A stretch of 64,000 bases of DNA, from NCBI GenBank assembly GCA_016929595.1, contig JAFGIN010000117.1:1-64000 (forward strand). The letters run 5' to 3'. The position numbers and the translations under genes are program-made. The DNA comes from Chitinispirillaceae bacterium. Its GTDB lineage: Bacteria; Fibrobacterota; Chitinivibrionia; Chitinivibrionales; Chitinispirillaceae. The notes beneath the pieces were generated by a model. It saw only the letters and a program-made list of their open reading frames with translations. It did no database searches and was not told the origin of the DNA. Numbering within the stretch: position 1 is the first letter of the stretch; every line of letters starts with the position of its first letter. Positions 43,695 through 54,370 of this stretch are shown one piece after another.

Positions 43695-44069
43695 TTAAAA
43701 GCTTAACCCGCCATTACGGACAGCTTCTGCCAATGCCTTGACTCGGCCATGAAAAAGATAACCTTTTCTATCAAAAACGACTGTAGTTATCCCTTTTCCT
43801 TTTGCCTTCTCAGCCACAATTTGTCCGACAACTTTAGACTCTTCCACTTTTGTCAGCTTCTGACCGGAGACTTTACTGCGAAAATCTTCTCCGGTAGTTC
43901 CAACAAGAACCAGTGTTTTTCCAGAGACATCGTCAACAATCTGTGCATAGATATGATTCAAGCTTCTTCTTACACAAAGACGGGGCCTCTGAGTAGTACC
44001 ACTGATCTTTTTTCTTACACGTACCGCTCTTGCTTTACGTTCCAATACTCTTTTCTGCGATGTATTCAT
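43695..44069 (-). CDS. rplR: 50S ribosomal protein L18
   Basis: A 124-residue L18, a 5S rRNA-binding protein of the central protuberance together with L5 (45290-45850). [25 protein letters not shown] and [32 protein letters not shown] are diagnostic. The N-terminus is basic ([17 protein letters not shown]). It follows rplF by 18 bp. Confidence 0.98.
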   Translation of the reverse strand: MNTSQKRVLERKARAVRVRKKISGTTQRPRLCVRRSLNHIYAQIVDDVSGKTLVLVGTTGEDFRSKVSGQKLTKVEESKVVGQIVAEKAKGKGITTVVFDRKGYLFHGRVKALAEAVRNGGLSF

Positions 44070-44087
44070 TTTGATCCTCCGATACCT

Positions 44088-44630
44088 TTACTTACCAGCT
44101 GTCTTTCCAGCTTTTCTCACGACCTTTTCACCTAAATATCGGATACCCTTACCCTTGTATGGCTCCGGAGGTCTGATCCTTCGTATATCTGCTGCAACCT
44201 GCCCAACAGTTTCCTTATCAATTCCCTGTATCACGATTTTAGTCTGATTTTCAACAGATATGGCAATACCTTCAGGCGTCTTATAAAACTTGGGTCCTGA
44301 ATATCCGGCAAGTACATTAACGTCCTTACCTTTCATTTCGGCTTTATAACCAACCCCGATAATTTCAAGCTCCTTTTTATACCCGTCTGAGCAACCGATT
44401 ACCATATTTTGAATAAGCTGCCTGTATAATCCCCACAAAGCTTTTACGCCTTCGATATTTTCGTCAATTGGAGTAATTTCTATTTCTCCGTCTTTTACCT
44501 CTGCCTTAATACCTTCCGGTATTTCACGTGAGAGTGAACCCTTGGCCCCCTTCACGTCAATCTTCTGCCCTTTTACAGATACCTGAATACCATTAGGTAT
44601 TTTTACTGGTACTTTACCAATGCGTGACAA
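44088..44630 (-). CDS. rplF: 50S ribosomal protein L6
   Basis: A 180-residue L6 with two similar alpha/beta domains near the GTPase-associated centre. It begins MSRIGKVPVKIPNGIQVSVKGQ and ends with IRRIRPPEPYKGKGIRYLGEKVVRKAGKTAGK, the rRNA-contact segment. It is 35 bp after rpsH. Confidence 0.98.
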   Translation of the reverse strand: MSRIGKVPVKIPNGIQVSVKGQKIDVKGAKGSLSREIPEGIKAEVKDGEIEITPIDENIEGVKALWGLYRQLIQNMVIGCSDGYKKELEIIGVGYKAEMKGKDVNVLAGYSGPKFYKTPEGIAISVENQTKIVIQGIDKETVGQVAADIRRIRPPEPYKGKGIRYLGEKVVRKAGKTAGK

Positions 44631-44665
44631 GACAAACTCCTTTATTAATTCTGGATACCTTATTT

Positions 44666-45061
44666 CTACCAGATCAATCCGACAACTTCACCACCAACAT
44701 TCATTTTACGGCAGTCATGATCTGTCATGACACCTTTGGATGTTGAAATAATTGCCATGCCCATACCGTTCAATACTTTTGGTACATCCTTCGACTGAAC
44801 GTACTGCTTTCTTCCCGGAGTACTGACTCTTTTTATACCTAGTATAGCACCTGTCTGATCTTCATTATATTTGAGCAGGATTTTTATAACCCCCTGCTTG
44901 TCATCATTAACAAAAGCATATTTGCTGATATAATGATTTTCAAACAATAGACGAGTTATATCTTTCTTCAAATTTGAAGCAGGAATATCTACCGTTCTTT
45001 TTTTCGCTTGCATAGCATTGCGAATCCGGTTAAACATATCTGCAATGTGGTCGGTCAACAT
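44666..45061 (-). CDS. rpsH: 30S ribosomal protein S8
   Basis: A 131-residue S8, a primary binder of the central domain of 16S rRNA and, in many bacteria, the translational repressor of the spc operon. MLTDHIADMFNRIRNAMQAKKRTVDIPAS and VSTPGRKQYVQSKDVPKVLNGMGMAIISTSKGVMTD are conserved. No S8-binding mRNA mimic was identified by eye in the rplE region. Confidence 0.98.
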   Translation of the reverse strand: MLTDHIADMFNRIRNAMQAKKRTVDIPASNLKKDITRLLFENHYISKYAFVNDDKQGVIKILLKYNEDQTGAILGIKRVSTPGRKQYVQSKDVPKVLNGMGMAIISTSKGVMTDHDCRKMNVGGEVVGLIW

Positions 45062-45085
45062 TATATTTACCCTTTCTCTTTCACT

Positions 45086-45271
45086 TTACCAGCTGGCTTT
45101 CACGACACCAGGGATCTCACCCTTTAATGCCATTTCTCTGAAACAAATTCTGCACAATCCGAAATCTCTGATAAAAGCCCTTGGTCTCCCGCACCTTCTA
45201 CATCTGGTATAATTTCGAGTTGAGAATTTCTGCTTACTTCTACACTTTTCGATCAACGATTTCTTCGCCAC
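45086..45271 (-). CDS. rpsN: 30S ribosomal protein S14, zinc-type
   Basis: A 61-residue short S14 with the zinc ribbon Cys24, Cys27, Cys40 and Cys43 ([26 protein letters not shown]). This is the C+ (type Z) form rather than the 100-residue zinc-free form. It is found at the usual spc position between rplE and rpsH. Confidence 0.97.
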   Translation of the reverse strand: MAKKSLIEKCRSKQKFSTRNYTRCRRCGRPRAFIRDFGLCRICFREMALKGEIPGVVKASW

Positions 45272-45289
45272 TTATACTCTCCCTAAGCG

Positions 45290-45850
45290 TTATTTGCGGA
45301 ACGGCATTCCCATTTCCTTAAGTAATGCCAATCCTTCTTCGTTTGTTTCAGCTGTCGTACAGATCGATATATCCATACCGGTTATTTTTGACACTTTATC
45401 CCTGTCAATTTCAAGGAACACAATCTGCTCTTTAATACCTAACGTGTAATTTCCCATTCCATCAAATGCTTTCCTTGATAAGCCACGAAAGTCACGTATA
45501 CGGGGTATAGTGATAGAAACGAGGCGATCAAAGAATTCATACATCATCTTTCCGCGTAAGGTCACTTTACACCCAATTGGAACATTTTCGCGAAGCTTAA
45601 AATTTGAAATAGCTTTCTTTGACTTGGTAACAATTGGCTTCTGACCTGAAATATCTCTAAGACAAGCTACTGCTTCATCCATAGCTTTTGCATCCGCTGT
45701 AGCACCACCTACACCCATGTTAATTACAATTTTTGTAATCCTGGGTACCTGCATAACATTTTTATACCCGAATTTTGAAACAAGTGCAGGAACAGCTTTA
45801 GAGGTATAAAACTCTTTCATTCTTAATTTTTTAACTGTACCTTCGCTCAC
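45290..45850 (-). CDS. rplE: 50S ribosomal protein L5
   Basis: A 186-residue L5 that binds 5S rRNA and forms a bridge to S13. Core motifs are [50 protein letters not shown] and [23 protein letters not shown]. The GTG at 45850 overlaps the rplX stop by 4 bp (GTGA). The ATG eleven codons later (MKEFYTSK) is an alternative start. Confidence 0.97.
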   Translation of the reverse strand: MSEGTVKKLRMKEFYTSKAVPALVSKFGYKNVMQVPRITKIVINMGVGGATADAKAMDEAVACLRDISGQKPIVTKSKKAISNFKLRENVPIGCKVTLRGKMMYEFFDRLVSITIPRIRDFRGLSRKAFDGMGNYTLGIKEQIVFLEIDRDKVSKITGMDISICTTAETNEEGLALLKEMGMPFRK

Positions 45851-46164
45851 TCTACAATCTCCTTAGCTTTTTTTGAAAAGCGTACTCTTTTGCCATTTTC
45901 AAGAACACTTACTCCCAGACGAGTAGGTTTTCCACTCTTTGGACAAACCAGCATAAGATTGGAAAGATCAATTGCAGCTTCTTTCTCCACAATCCCACCC
46001 TGCTGATTCTTCTGGTTAGGTTTGGTATGTCTTTTCACAACATTGATGTTCTCAACAATTGCCTTATTCTTTTCTCTGATCATTTTAATGATCCGTCCGG
46101 TCTTTCCTTTAAACTCACCGGAAATAACCTGCACAGTATCATTCTTTTTAAGCCCTAATGCCAT
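45847..46164 (-). CDS. rplX: 50S ribosomal protein L24
   Basis: A 105-residue L24, an assembly initiator that binds 23S rRNA domain I. The KOW motif [19 protein letters not shown], then [26 protein letters not shown] and [13 protein letters not shown], are as expected. It overlaps rplE by 4 bp and follows rplN by 15 bp. Confidence 0.98.
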   Translation of the reverse strand: MALGLKKNDTVQVISGEFKGKTGRIIKMIREKNKAIVENINVVKRHTKPNQKNQQGGIVEKEAAIDLSNLMLVCPKSGKPTRLGVSVLENGKRVRFSKKAKEIVE

Positions 46165-46179
46165 TTTTAAACCCTCTCC

Positions 46180-46548
46180 TTAAAGAACTTCCGGTGCAAG
46201 AGAAACGATTCTCGTAAATTTTTTATCACGCAATTCGCGAGCGACCGGTCCAAAAATTCGTGTACCTTTTGGCTCACCCGTTTCGCTGATTATTACTGCA
46301 GCATTATCACTGAAACGAATATACGTACCGTCTTTTCTTCCGTATTCTTTTGACGTACGCACTATAACAGCTTTTGCAACAGTACCCTTTTTGACGGCAC
46401 CATTTGGAATTGCATCCTTCACTGCTACAACGATAATGTCCCCAACTCTGGCATACCGTCTGCGTGTTCCCCCGAGAATTCTTATGCACTGAACTCTTTT
46501 TGCACCTGAATTATCGGCAACGTTTAATTGTGTTTCTACCTGTATCAT
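46180..46548 (-). CDS. rplN: 50S ribosomal protein L14
   Basis: A 122-residue L14 at the subunit interface. It opens [27 protein letters not shown] and includes [20 protein letters not shown] and [28 protein letters not shown]. First gene of the spc cluster, following rpsQ by 42 bp with no break in the operon. Confidence 0.98.
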   Translation of the reverse strand: MIQVETQLNVADNSGAKRVQCIRILGGTRRRYARVGDIIVVAVKDAIPNGAVKKGTVAKAVIVRTSKEYGRKDGTYIRFSDNAAVIISETGEPKGTRIFGPVARELRDKKFTRIVSLAPEVL

Positions 46549-46590
46549 GTTTCCCTCAACTAGCCCTTCACATAAAATGGCGGCATTAAA

Positions 46591-46848
46591 TTATTTTGAT
46601 CTTTCAAGAATCTCGCCGAGGCGCCATCTTTTTGTTTTTGAAAGCGGCCTTGTTTCGAGAATTTTTACTGTATCACCAATTTTGCATTCGTTATTCTCGT
46701 CATGAGCAACAAACTTCGTATTTAACCTGACGGTTCTTCCATACACAGGGTGGACAAACTTACGTTCGACCTTTACCACTATGCTCTTATTCATTTTGTC
46801 GCTTACGACTACACCTATACGCTCTTTGCGTTCATTTCTTTCAACCAT
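46591..46848 (-). CDS. rpsQ: 30S ribosomal protein S17
   Basis: An 85-residue OB-fold S17 that binds 16S rRNA helices 7 and 11. [31 protein letters not shown] and [21 protein letters not shown] are conserved. It lies 37 bp after rpmC. Confidence 0.98.
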   Translation of the reverse strand: MVERNERKERIGVVVSDKMNKSIVVKVERKFVHPVYGRTVRLNTKFVAHDENNECKIGDTVKILETRPLSKTKRWRLGEILERSK

Positions 46849-46885
46849 ACTTTTCCTTGATGAAATCGGTTGTATACTTTATTAA

Positions 46886-47074
46886 TTAATTCTTATTACT
46901 ATTCAAAACAGTCTTTGCACGTGCAATATCACGGCGGACGTATCTCAGCTGTAATGGATTTGAGAGCTGGCCCATCTTAGCCTGAAATCTTAAATTAAAG
47001 ATCTCCTCTTCCCATTCGCCGATTTTTTCCCTGATCTGTTCTTCAGACATCTCTTTGATCTCTTTTGCTTTCAT
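46886..47074 (-). CDS. rpmC: 50S ribosomal protein L29
   Basis: A 62-residue L29 found beside the peptide exit, where it helps dock SRP and trigger factor. [24 protein letters not shown] and [29 protein letters not shown] fit. The ATG at 47074 is chosen because AGGGTGA lies 5-6 bp upstream and the length is normal; an in-frame start at 47104 would intrude into rplP. Confidence 0.95.
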   Translation of the reverse strand: MKAKEIKEMSEEQIREKIGEWEEEIFNLRFQAKMGQLSNPLQLRYVRRDIARAKTVLNSNKN

Positions 47075-47084
47075 CACATTCACC

Positions 47085-47495
47085 CTATCTTTCAATTTCA
47101 ACAAACCGGGTCTGAACAGGCAGTTTCTGAGCAGCTAATCTAAGTGCTTCCTTCGCAATGTCAGACTTAACACCAGCCATCTCAAACATCATGGTACCAG
47201 GTCTTACAACTGCAACCCATCCTTCAGGCGCACCCTTACCTCCACCCATTCGGGATTCAGCCGGATGCTTTGTGACCGGTTTATCGGGAAAAACACGGAT
47301 CCATATTTTTCCTCCACGTTTGATAAATCTTGTCATGGCAATACGAGCAGCTTCTATCTGCCGGTTATCGATCCATCCCGGCTGTAATGACTGTAAACCA
47401 TATTCACCGAAATCGATTTTATTACAACACGTTGCCATTCCACGCATACGACCACGATGCGTTTTTCTCCATTTGACTTTTTTCGGGGACAGCAT
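47085..47495 (-). CDS. rplP: 50S ribosomal protein L16
   Basis: A 136-residue L16, needed for the A site of the peptidyl-transferase centre. [62 protein letters not shown] and [19 protein letters not shown] are all present. It lies 13 bp after rpsC. Confidence 0.98.
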   Translation of the reverse strand: MLSPKKVKWRKTHRGRMRGMATCCNKIDFGEYGLQSLQPGWIDNRQIEAARIAMTRFIKRGGKIWIRVFPDKPVTKHPAESRMGGGKGAPEGWVAVVRPGTMMFEMAGVKSDIAKEALRLAAQKLPVQTRFVEIER

Positions 47496-47508
47496 CTGTC
47501 AGCTCCTT

Positions 47509-48180
47509 CTAAGAATTAAGGCTCTCGCCAGTTCTGGCGGGCACTTTTTCTGCACGGTTGATAACTTCGCCTTTACAAATCCAAACCTTTACACCTATAC
47601 AACCGTATGTTGTATGTGCTGTCGATGTGGCATAATCTATATCAGCTCTTAATGTATGCAATGGTATACGACCCTCTTTGTAGGTCTCTGTCCTTGCTAT
47701 TTCCGCTCCGTTCAAACGACCTGAAATCTGTACTTTAATACCTTCAGCACCCATTCTGATCGCAGTCGAAATAGCTTTTTTCGTTGCCTTCTTATAGGAA
47801 ACTCTCTTTTCAACCTGCCGCGCAATATTATCACAAACAAGCTGAGAATCCATCTCGGGTTTTTTAACCTCTTTGATGTTGAGCTGTATCTCTTTTTGTG
47901 TAAGATGTTGAAGTTCACCTTTGAGTCTTTCGACTTCCTCACCCTTTTTACCAATAACGATTCCAGGCCGTGATGTGTGAATTCCAACAGTGACACGCTT
48001 TGCAGTACGTTCGATTTCGATGACTGAAATCCCACCGTGTTCAAGACGCTTTTTGAGATAATTTCTGATCAAAATGTCTTCATAAAGATAATCAGAAAAA
48101 CGTTCTTTCGCGTACCAGTTCGAAAACCAGGAACGTGTAATGCCTAATCGTAAACCTACCGGATTGGTCTTCTGCCCCAC
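47509..48180 (-). CDS. rpsC: 30S ribosomal protein S3
   Basis: A 223-residue S3 with an N-terminal domain (MGQKTNPVGLRLGITRSWFSNWYA), a KH domain (about 38-106, GIHTSRPGIVIGKKGEEVERLK), and the C-terminal domain containing GAEGIKVQISGRLNGAEIARTE. It forms the mRNA entry pore with S4 and S5 and takes part in mRNA unwinding. It lies between rplV and rplP. Confidence 0.98.
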   Translation of the reverse strand: MGQKTNPVGLRLGITRSWFSNWYAKERFSDYLYEDILIRNYLKKRLEHGGISVIEIERTAKRVTVGIHTSRPGIVIGKKGEEVERLKGELQHLTQKEIQLNIKEVKKPEMDSQLVCDNIARQVEKRVSYKKATKKAISTAIRMGAEGIKVQISGRLNGAEIARTETYKEGRIPLHTLRADIDYATSTAHTTYGCIGVKVWICKGEVINRAEKVPARTGESLNS

Positions 48181-48191
48181 ATATCCTCCTG

Positions 48192-48533
48192 TTAATTAGC
48201 AACCTTGACAGAAATATGACACATACGTTTTAAAATCTGCGATGCCCTACCCTGTGCACGAGCCCTGAATCTCTTCATAACTGACCCGCAATCAACTTTG
48301 ATCTCCTCAATCTTGAGTCCATCAACATCGACAACAGTTTCCGTATGCGCACTCTGCATATTAGCAACAGCAGATTTCAGTACTTTGCTTATATCGGCTG
48401 CAACTTTCTTATTAATATTAAGCTCTAAAAGGCTTAACGCATCTCCAACATTCATTCCACGCACAGCATCCGCAACAAGACGGGCTTTCCGTGGAGTCGA
48501 ACGAAGATTACAAACTTTAGCTCTTGATTCCAC
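48192..48533 (-). CDS. rplV: 50S ribosomal protein L22
   Basis: A 113-residue L22 whose long loop lines the peptide exit tunnel. RAKVCNLRSTPRKARLVADAVRGMNVGDALSLLEL and MKRFRARAQGRASQILKRMCHISVKVAN are diagnostic. It follows rpsS by 16 bp. Confidence 0.98.
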   Translation of the reverse strand: MESRAKVCNLRSTPRKARLVADAVRGMNVGDALSLLELNINKKVAADISKVLKSAVANMQSAHTETVVDVDGLKIEEIKVDCGSVMKRFRARAQGRASQILKRMCHISVKVAN

Positions 48534-48549
48534 TTTCTATCTCCCTAAT

Positions 48550-48837
48550 TTACTTTTTTGCGGATTTATCGGTTTTAGCCGCACCACTGTGACCACGAAA
48601 ATTTCGTGACGGAGCAAATTCACCCAACCTATGACCGACCATGTTTTCTGAAACATATACCGGTATAAATTTGTTTCCATTGTGAACTGCAAATGTCTGC
48701 CCTACAAATTCGGGGAGAATCATTGACCTTCTTGACCAGGTTTTAATAACCTTTTTCTGCCCTGAACGGTTTGATTCATCAACTTTCTTTGTGACGTGAT
48801 CGTCAACAAATGGACCTTTTTTAATCGAACGTGCCAT
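48550..48837 (-). CDS. rpsS: 30S ribosomal protein S19
   Basis: A 95-residue S19 of the 30S head. [51 protein letters not shown] and [15 protein letters not shown] are standard. It is 19 bp after rplB. Confidence 0.98.
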   Translation of the reverse strand: MARSIKKGPFVDDHVTKKVDESNRSGQKKVIKTWSRRSMILPEFVGQTFAVHNGNKFIPVYVSENMVGHRLGEFAPSRNFRGHSGAAKTDKSAKK

Positions 48838-48856
48838 AAACTTTGACCCTGCCTTA

Positions 48857-49684
48857 TTACTTTGATCTACGTCTTACGATATACTTGCTTGATGTTTTCT
48901 TCGGATCACGTGTCTTTAGACCCTTTGCCTTCTGACCCCAAGGAGAAACTGGGTGACCACCACCTGATGTTTTCCCCTCTCCACCACCCATCGGATGATC
49001 TACCGGGTTCATAGCAACTCCACGTACTGTAGGCCTTTTACCCTTATGCCTGGCTCTACCAGCAGAACCAAGAGCAATGTTCATGTGTTCTATGTTGCTA
49101 ACCTGACCAATTGTCGCATAACAACTACCACGAACATTACGAACTTCGGATGAAGGCATCTTTAACTGTACCATATCACCTTCTTTAGCGACGATCTCTG
49201 CATACGAACCTGCGCTTCTTGCTATCTGTCCACCCTTCATTTCACGCATTTCAATGTTGTGGACTGCAGTTCCCAGAGGAATGTTCTTAAGAGGCATCGA
49301 ATTACCTTCGACAATCTCAGCATTTTCATCTGCAACTATCTTATTGCCGACTTTCATGTTTGAAGTCGCAAGGATGTATCTTCGCTCGCCATCCACATAC
49401 TTCACAAGAGCGATAAATGCAGTACGGTTCGGATCGTATTCAATGGTCTCAATTACACCCGGAATACCAAACTTGTTTCTTTTGAAATCTATGATTCTGT
49501 AAAAACGTTTGTGTGCTCCGCCCCTGTGCCTTACAGTAATAACACCTCTGTTATTTCTTCCATTAATCTTGTCTTTCTTCTCGATTAACGGTTTATACGG
49601 AGTATCAGTTGTTATCTGATCGAACGTGTTAACATTCCTGTACCGTAAAGTAGGTGTCAATGGTCTGAAATTTTTTATTGCCAT
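48857..49684 (-). CDS. rplB: 50S ribosomal protein L2
   Basis: A 275-residue L2, essential for subunit joining and peptidyl-transferase activity. [26 protein letters not shown] and the C-terminal segment [31 protein letters not shown], with the functionally important His, are present. It lies 38 bp after rplW. Confidence 0.98.
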   Translation of the reverse strand: MAIKNFRPLTPTLRYRNVNTFDQITTDTPYKPLIEKKDKINGRNNRGVITVRHRGGAHKRFYRIIDFKRNKFGIPGVIETIEYDPNRTAFIALVKYVDGERRYILATSNMKVGNKIVADENAEIVEGNSMPLKNIPLGTAVHNIEMREMKGGQIARSAGSYAEIVAKEGDMVQLKMPSSEVRNVRGSCYATIGQVSNIEHMNIALGSAGRARHKGKRPTVRGVAMNPVDHPMGGGEGKTSGGGHPVSPWGQKAKGLKTRDPKKTSSKYIVRRRSK

Positions 49685-49722
49685 AATTACTCCGCTTTAT
49701 TCGCAAATACTTTCTATTGCTA

Positions 49723-50013
49723 TTATACTTCCCCGAACTTTTCGATCTTCTGTCCCTGTTGGATCTTTACGATCGCTTTTTTCCAGTCGGAACAATACCC
49801 GCTGGACTTGCCCATACGTTTCTTTTTACCCTTAACAACCATTGTGTTAACCGTTTCTACAGAAACATTAAAAAGCTTTTCTACAGCAGTTTTTATTTCA
49901 GGTTTCGAGGCAGTTCGTAAAACTTCAAAAACATACTTTCTCTCTGTTTCACGCATCAGAGTATTTTTCTCTGTAATTGAAGGATATCTTATAATTGAAT
50001 GGTATTTACTCAC
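49723..50013 (-). CDS. rplW: 50S ribosomal protein L23
   Basis: A 96-residue L23 at the tunnel exit, the docking site for trigger factor and SRP. IIRYPSITEKNTLMRETERKYVFEV, NVSVETVNTMVVKGKKKRMG and WKKAIVKIQQGQKIE are recognisable. The start overlaps the rplD stop by 4 bp. Confidence 0.97.
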   Translation of the reverse strand: MSKYHSIIRYPSITEKNTLMRETERKYVFEVLRTASKPEIKTAVEKLFNVSVETVNTMVVKGKKKRMGKSSGYCSDWKKAIVKIQQGQKIEKFGEV

Positions 50014-50636
50014 TTTACCACCTCTTGCACTTTCTCTATTAACTTTTCATCACTGAAAATGATATTCTCGTGCGCAATCACATCGTATGCATTGACCTCG
50101 GAGATCGGCTTGATTTCAAGGTCTCGAATATTACGCCCCGAAAGATATATATTGGAAGACTCTTTTTCAACAACTAAAAGATTTCTTTTACCATTTAATT
50201 CCAAAGCACTCACCAAAGATGCTATAATTTTTGTTTTTGGCTGATCACACTTTATGGAATCAACTACAAGAACGTTCTCAGACTGCGCCCGTGATGATAA
50301 TGCACTTGCCAAAGCAAGCTTTCTGAGTTTCTGCGGAATGGTGGTATAATAATCCCGAGGTAAAGGTCCATGCGCTTTTCCACCACGAACCCAGATCGGT
50401 GATGCATTCGAACCAGCACGCGCACGCCCAGTCCCTTTTTGCTTCCATGGCTTACGACCGCCACCACTGACCTCAGCCCTGGACTTTGTTTTTGATGTCC
50501 CCTGGCGCTGATTTGCCTGCAGTTGTACAATTACCTGATGAAGGAGTGGCTCATTGACTTCCACACCAAAAACAGCTTCCGGAAGTTCAACTTCACCTTT
50601 AACTGTTCCATCCTGCTGATATAATTTAGCCTTCAT
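50010..50636 (-). CDS. rplD: 50S ribosomal protein L4
   Basis: A 208-residue L4 with a tunnel-lining loop (TKSRAEVSGGGRKPWKQKGTGRARAGS) in a globular body (about 1-45 and 90-208). In enterobacteria L4 also represses its own S10 operon, but no such leader can be inferred here because fusA precedes rpsJ. It overlaps rplW by 4 bp. Confidence 0.97.
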   Translation of the reverse strand: MKAKLYQQDGTVKGEVELPEAVFGVEVNEPLLHQVIVQLQANQRQGTSKTKSRAEVSGGGRKPWKQKGTGRARAGSNASPIWVRGGKAHGPLPRDYYTTIPQKLRKLALASALSSRAQSENVLVVDSIKCDQPKTKIIASLVSALELNGKRNLLVVEKESSNIYLSGRNIRDLEIKPISEVNAYDVIAHENIIFSDEKLIEKVQEVVK

Positions 50637-50662
50637 TTTGTACTCGTTCCTTAAGAATCGAA

Positions 50663-51289
50663 TTATTTAGTAATATTCTTTTTAATATAAACGATGCCCT
50701 GATTTCTACCCGGAACCGCACCCTTAACATAGAGCAGCCCGGCATCCTTATCCAAAGCAACTACTTCAAGTTTTTTGATAGTAACCTGTTCATCTCCCCA
50801 GTGTCCGGACATTTTAAGACCGGGAAGTACACGTGCAGGATATGAATTAGCTCCACATGAACCGCGTTCCCTGACATTTGTATTTCCGTGACTCTCACGC
50901 CCTCTCTGGAAATGATATTTCTTAATGGTTCCGGCAAACCCGCGTCCCTTTACTGTCCCGGCAACATCAACGAACCGAACCCCCTCAAAAGCCTCAACAC
51001 CAACAGCCTTTCCAGGTACAAGCTGCTCTTCTTTATTGTCGAGTTTAAACTCTTTCAACACTTTTACCGGCTGAGAATTATTCTTTTTAAAATGACCAAG
51101 GAGTGGTTTATTTACTTTTTTTTCTGCGATAGTATCAAAACCCAACTGCACTGAAGAATAACCATCTTTCTCGGAAGTTTTAATCTGCTCTACGATATTA
51201 CCTGTCTTTATAACAGTAACCGCTATAACTCTTCCCGTATCATTGAAAACACGAGTCATTCCGATTTTCTTTCCTATCATTCCCTGCAT
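50663..51289 (-). CDS. rplC: 50S ribosomal protein L3
   Basis: A 208-residue L3, an early 23S rRNA binder near the peptidyl-transferase centre. MIGKKIGMTRVFNDTGRVIAVTVI, then GRGFAGTIKKYHFQRGRESHG and NSYPARVLPGLKMSGHWG with the conserved central loop, confirm it. It follows rpsJ by 47 bp. Confidence 0.98.
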   Translation of the reverse strand: MQGMIGKKIGMTRVFNDTGRVIAVTVIKTGNIVEQIKTSEKDGYSSVQLGFDTIAEKKVNKPLLGHFKKNNSQPVKVLKEFKLDNKEEQLVPGKAVGVEAFEGVRFVDVAGTVKGRGFAGTIKKYHFQRGRESHGNTNVRERGSCGANSYPARVLPGLKMSGHWGDEQVTIKKLEVVALDKDAGLLYVKGAVPGRNQGIVYIKKNITK

Positions 51290-51336
51290 TTTACACCTAT
51301 TCTTTCGTGGAGTTATAGTAACTCAAATCTCTGTAA

Positions 51337-51645
51337 TTAAACTTTAATTTCGACATCGACACCAGCAGGCAGATCCAGCTTCATTAAAGAATCAACTGTT
51401 TGCGGGGTTGACTCAAGAATGTCAATAAGCCTTTTATGGACTCTGGTCTCAAACTGTTCTCTCGACTTCTTATTAACATGTGGAGAACGCAACACCGTAT
51501 AAATTGTCTTCTCTGTCGGCAATGGTATCGGCCCAGAAATCCTGGCTCCTGTACCCTTAGCTGTACGCACAATATCAGATGCTGACTTATCGAGAATATT
51601 GTGATCAAAAGATTTTAATCTAATTCTGATTCTTTCACCTGGCAT
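51337..51645 (-). CDS. rpsJ: 30S ribosomal protein S10
   Basis: A 102-residue S10 (also the NusE transcription antitermination subunit). [51 protein letters not shown] and a final VDVEIKV are typical. It follows fusA by only 35 bp: the tuf gene that commonly sits here is missing. Confidence 0.98.
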   Translation of the reverse strand: MPGERIRIRLKSFDHNILDKSASDIVRTAKGTGARISGPIPLPTEKTIYTVLRSPHVNKKSREQFETRVHKRLIDILESTPQTVDSLMKLDLPAGVDVEIKV

Positions 51646-51680
51646 GAATCATTTACTCCTTGTTCATATCAATTTTACCG

Positions 51681-53762
51681 TCACATTCTCCCAATACGCC
51701 TCAGTATCGTATCCTGAACGGATTTTGTTGTTATCTCATATCGATCCAACTGCATAGTATAAGCCGCTCTTCCCTGAGTTAAGGAACGTAGTGCAGTTGC
51801 ATATCCAAACATTTCTGATAATGGTGCTTCGGCATCCAGAACCTGAAGATCTGTACGATTTGAAATTCCGGAAATCTTTCCCCGTCTGCTATTAATGTCA
51901 TTAATAACAGACCCAAGATATTCACTCGGACCCACAACCTCAATCTTCATAACTGGTTCTAAGATTGCAGGTGATGCTTTCAGGCAAGCTTGCTTAAAAG
52001 CCATTGTGCCAGCAATCTTAAATGCCATATCAGTGGAATCTTCTTCTCTGTATCCAGCATCAATAATGGTTACTTCTATTCCGGCAAGTGGATACCCGGA
52101 CAAATTACCGCCGCTTGATGCTTCTTCAACACCATGGCGTATTGATGCAATAAACGTCTGTGGAAATTCATTGTCGGATATAGTGCTCCTGATTACTATA
52201 CCAGCTGAAGCTGGAACAGGTTTAACCGAAAGCACTAACTTTGCAAACTGACTCTTACCACCTATCAACTGTGATAGCTCGTAAGTCTCAGTTTTATTGA
52301 TAGTAATCGTTTCTCTATATGATACCTGCGGGTTTCCAACATGTACACCCACATTAAATTCTCTAATTAATCTGTCTACCAAAATCTCAACATGTAACTC
52401 ACCCATTCCGGAAATCAAACGTTGTCCCGTCTCAGAATCAACATTTATTTTGCATGTTGGATCTTCATCACATAATCTTCTTAGTGCTTCCTCGAGTTTT
52501 GATTCATCAACCGTACTTTTTGGCTCAATTGAGCGCGAAAGTACCGGTTCCGGAAAAGACATCTTCTCATAGATGATCGGAAAATCCAGATTGGTAATTG
52601 TATCACCAGTTGTTGTCTCCTTCAGACCAACCAGCGCTACAATATCCCCAGCCTGCAAAAACTGCTCAGCATGCCTTTTGTTGGAGTGCATCCTGAAAAT
52701 TCTTGTAATTTTTTCTTTACTTTTTAAGCGGGGATTGTAAAATATATCTCTCATCCCGGCTTTTCCAGAATAAACCCGGGCATAAGCAAGCCTGCCAACA
52801 TGAGGATCTGTGGCAATCTTAAATACTAATGCTGAAAACGGCTGTGTTACTTCGGGTTTTCTTATTATATCTTCTCCGCTGAGTGGATCTGTTCCGTGTA
52901 TTTCTCCACGATCAAGCGGCGAAGGAAGATAACTAATAATCGCGTTTAAAAGCTGTTGAATACCTTTATTTTTGAATGATGACCCACATAAAACCGGATG
53001 TATCTTTCCAGTAATTACCCCTACTCGTATCGCCGAATGTATCAACTCCTGACTTGCCTGTTTTTCTTCTAAAACAAGTGCCATCAACTCTTCATCGAAA
53101 TCGACGATACTCTCTATCATCTGTTCTCTAAACAATGAAGCCTCATCTGCCAATTCACCCGGTATTTCAGATTCTATAACTTTCACTCCAAGCAGCTCTT
53201 CATCGTAGGTGTACATCTTCATTGCAACAAGATCAATTACACCTGAAAACTTGTCTTCTTTTCCAACTGGAATCTGAACCGGCACTGGAACAGCAGAAAG
53301 CTTTTCTTTCATCATTTCTATGACATTCAAAAAGTCTGCACCGATACGGTCCATCTTATTCACAAATGCGATTCGGGGTACGTTATACTTATCTGCCTGA
53401 CGCCAGACAGTTTCAGATTGAGGTTCCACGCCTCCAACCGAATCAAATATGGCAACTGCGCCATCCAAAACTCTCAAAGAACGTTCTACTTCCATCGTGA
53501 AATCTACATGACCAGGAGTATCTATAATATTTATTCGCTTATCCAACCATGTGCAGGTTGTTGCAGCGGAGGTAATTGTTATACCCCTCTCCCGTTCCTG
53601 TATCATCCAGTCCATAACAGTATTACCATCATGAACCTCACCCATGCGATGAAGAATACCGGTGTAGAACAGTATTCTCTCGGTGGTAGTTGTTTTTCCA
53701 GCATCGATATGTGCCATAATGCCAATATTTCGAGTATTTTCTATTGCGACACTATCGCTCAT
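51681..53762 (-). CDS. fusA: Elongation factor G
   Basis: A 693-residue translational GTPase that drives ribosomal translocation and, with RRF, recycling. G1 [21 protein letters not shown], the switch I/II region [14 protein letters not shown] and [18 protein letters not shown], and G4 [12 protein letters not shown] are all intact. Domain IV has [15 protein letters not shown] and the C-terminal [14 protein letters not shown] fits. The str-cluster location supports the housekeeping paralogue rather than a second EF-G copy. Confidence 0.96.
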   Translation of the reverse strand: MSDSVAIENTRNIGIMAHIDAGKTTTTERILFYTGILHRMGEVHDGNTVMDWMIQERERGITITSAATTCTWLDKRINIIDTPGHVDFTMEVERSLRVLDGAVAIFDSVGGVEPQSETVWRQADKYNVPRIAFVNKMDRIGADFLNVIEMMKEKLSAVPVPVQIPVGKEDKFSGVIDLVAMKMYTYDEELLGVKVIESEIPGELADEASLFREQMIESIVDFDEELMALVLEEKQASQELIHSAIRVGVITGKIHPVLCGSSFKNKGIQQLLNAIISYLPSPLDRGEIHGTDPLSGEDIIRKPEVTQPFSALVFKIATDPHVGRLAYARVYSGKAGMRDIFYNPRLKSKEKITRIFRMHSNKRHAEQFLQAGDIVALVGLKETTTGDTITNLDFPIIYEKMSFPEPVLSRSIEPKSTVDESKLEEALRRLCDEDPTCKINVDSETGQRLISGMGELHVEILVDRLIREFNVGVHVGNPQVSYRETITINKTETYELSQLIGGKSQFAKLVLSVKPVPASAGIVIRSTISDNEFPQTFIASIRHGVEEASSGGNLSGYPLAGIEVTIIDAGYREEDSTDMAFKIAGTMAFKQACLKASPAILEPVMKIEVVGPSEYLGSVINDINSRRGKISGISNRTDLQVLDAEAPLSEMFGYATALRSLTQGRAAYTMQLDRYEITTKSVQDTILRRIGRM

Positions 53763-53890
53763 ATCTATCTCCAGCTATTCATATCTATACGCTATATTCA
53801 ACATATAGCTACGAAATTTACAACCGCTTAATGTAACCGGATTAAACCGAAATTACTTACACCCACCGAAAAATTCAAAGAACATACAAA

Positions 53891-54361
53891 TTACCATCTA
53901 AAATGAGCAAAAGCTCTGTTTGCCTCAGCCATTTTATGAGTATCAATTTTCTTTCTGATCGCTCCACCTTCATTTTTCGAAGCCTGAAAAAATTCATTAG
54001 CAAGCTTTTCTGCCATACTCTTTTCTGAACGATCTTTTGCATACGCAATTAACCAGCGAATCGCAAGAGAAACTCTGCGTTCCGGTGCTACTTCAATTGG
54101 AACCTGATAGTTGGCACCACCAATACGACGTGACTTTACTTCAAGCATCGGTTTTACATTATCGATTGCTTTCTTAAAAACAGTCATACCATCTGTTCCG
54201 GCTTTCTCCCCGGCAATCTGCACCGCGTTGTAAAAAATACCTTCAGCAAGTCGTTTTTTACCCTGGCGAACAACGTTATTAACAAACTGAGTTACCAGAG
54301 GACTTCCGTATTTCGGATCGGGAACAAAGCCTTTTTTTGCCGCATTTCTTCTTCTAGACAT
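53891..54361 (-). CDS. rpsG: 30S ribosomal protein S7
   Basis: A 156-residue S7, the primary assembly protein of the 30S head, contacting the E site. MSRRRNAAKKGFVPDPKYGSPLVTQFVN, VKSRRIGGANYQVPIEVAPERR and KKIDTHKMAEANRAFAHFRW are diagnostic. It follows rpsL by 9 bp, and a 128-bp gap separates it from fusA. Confidence 0.98.
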   Translation of the reverse strand: MSRRRNAAKKGFVPDPKYGSPLVTQFVNNVVRQGKKRLAEGIFYNAVQIAGEKAGTDGMTVFKKAIDNVKPMLEVKSRRIGGANYQVPIEVAPERRVSLAIRWLIAYAKDRSEKSMAEKLANEFFQASKNEGGAIRKKIDTHKMAEANRAFAHFRW

Positions 54362-54370
54362 ATTTAATCC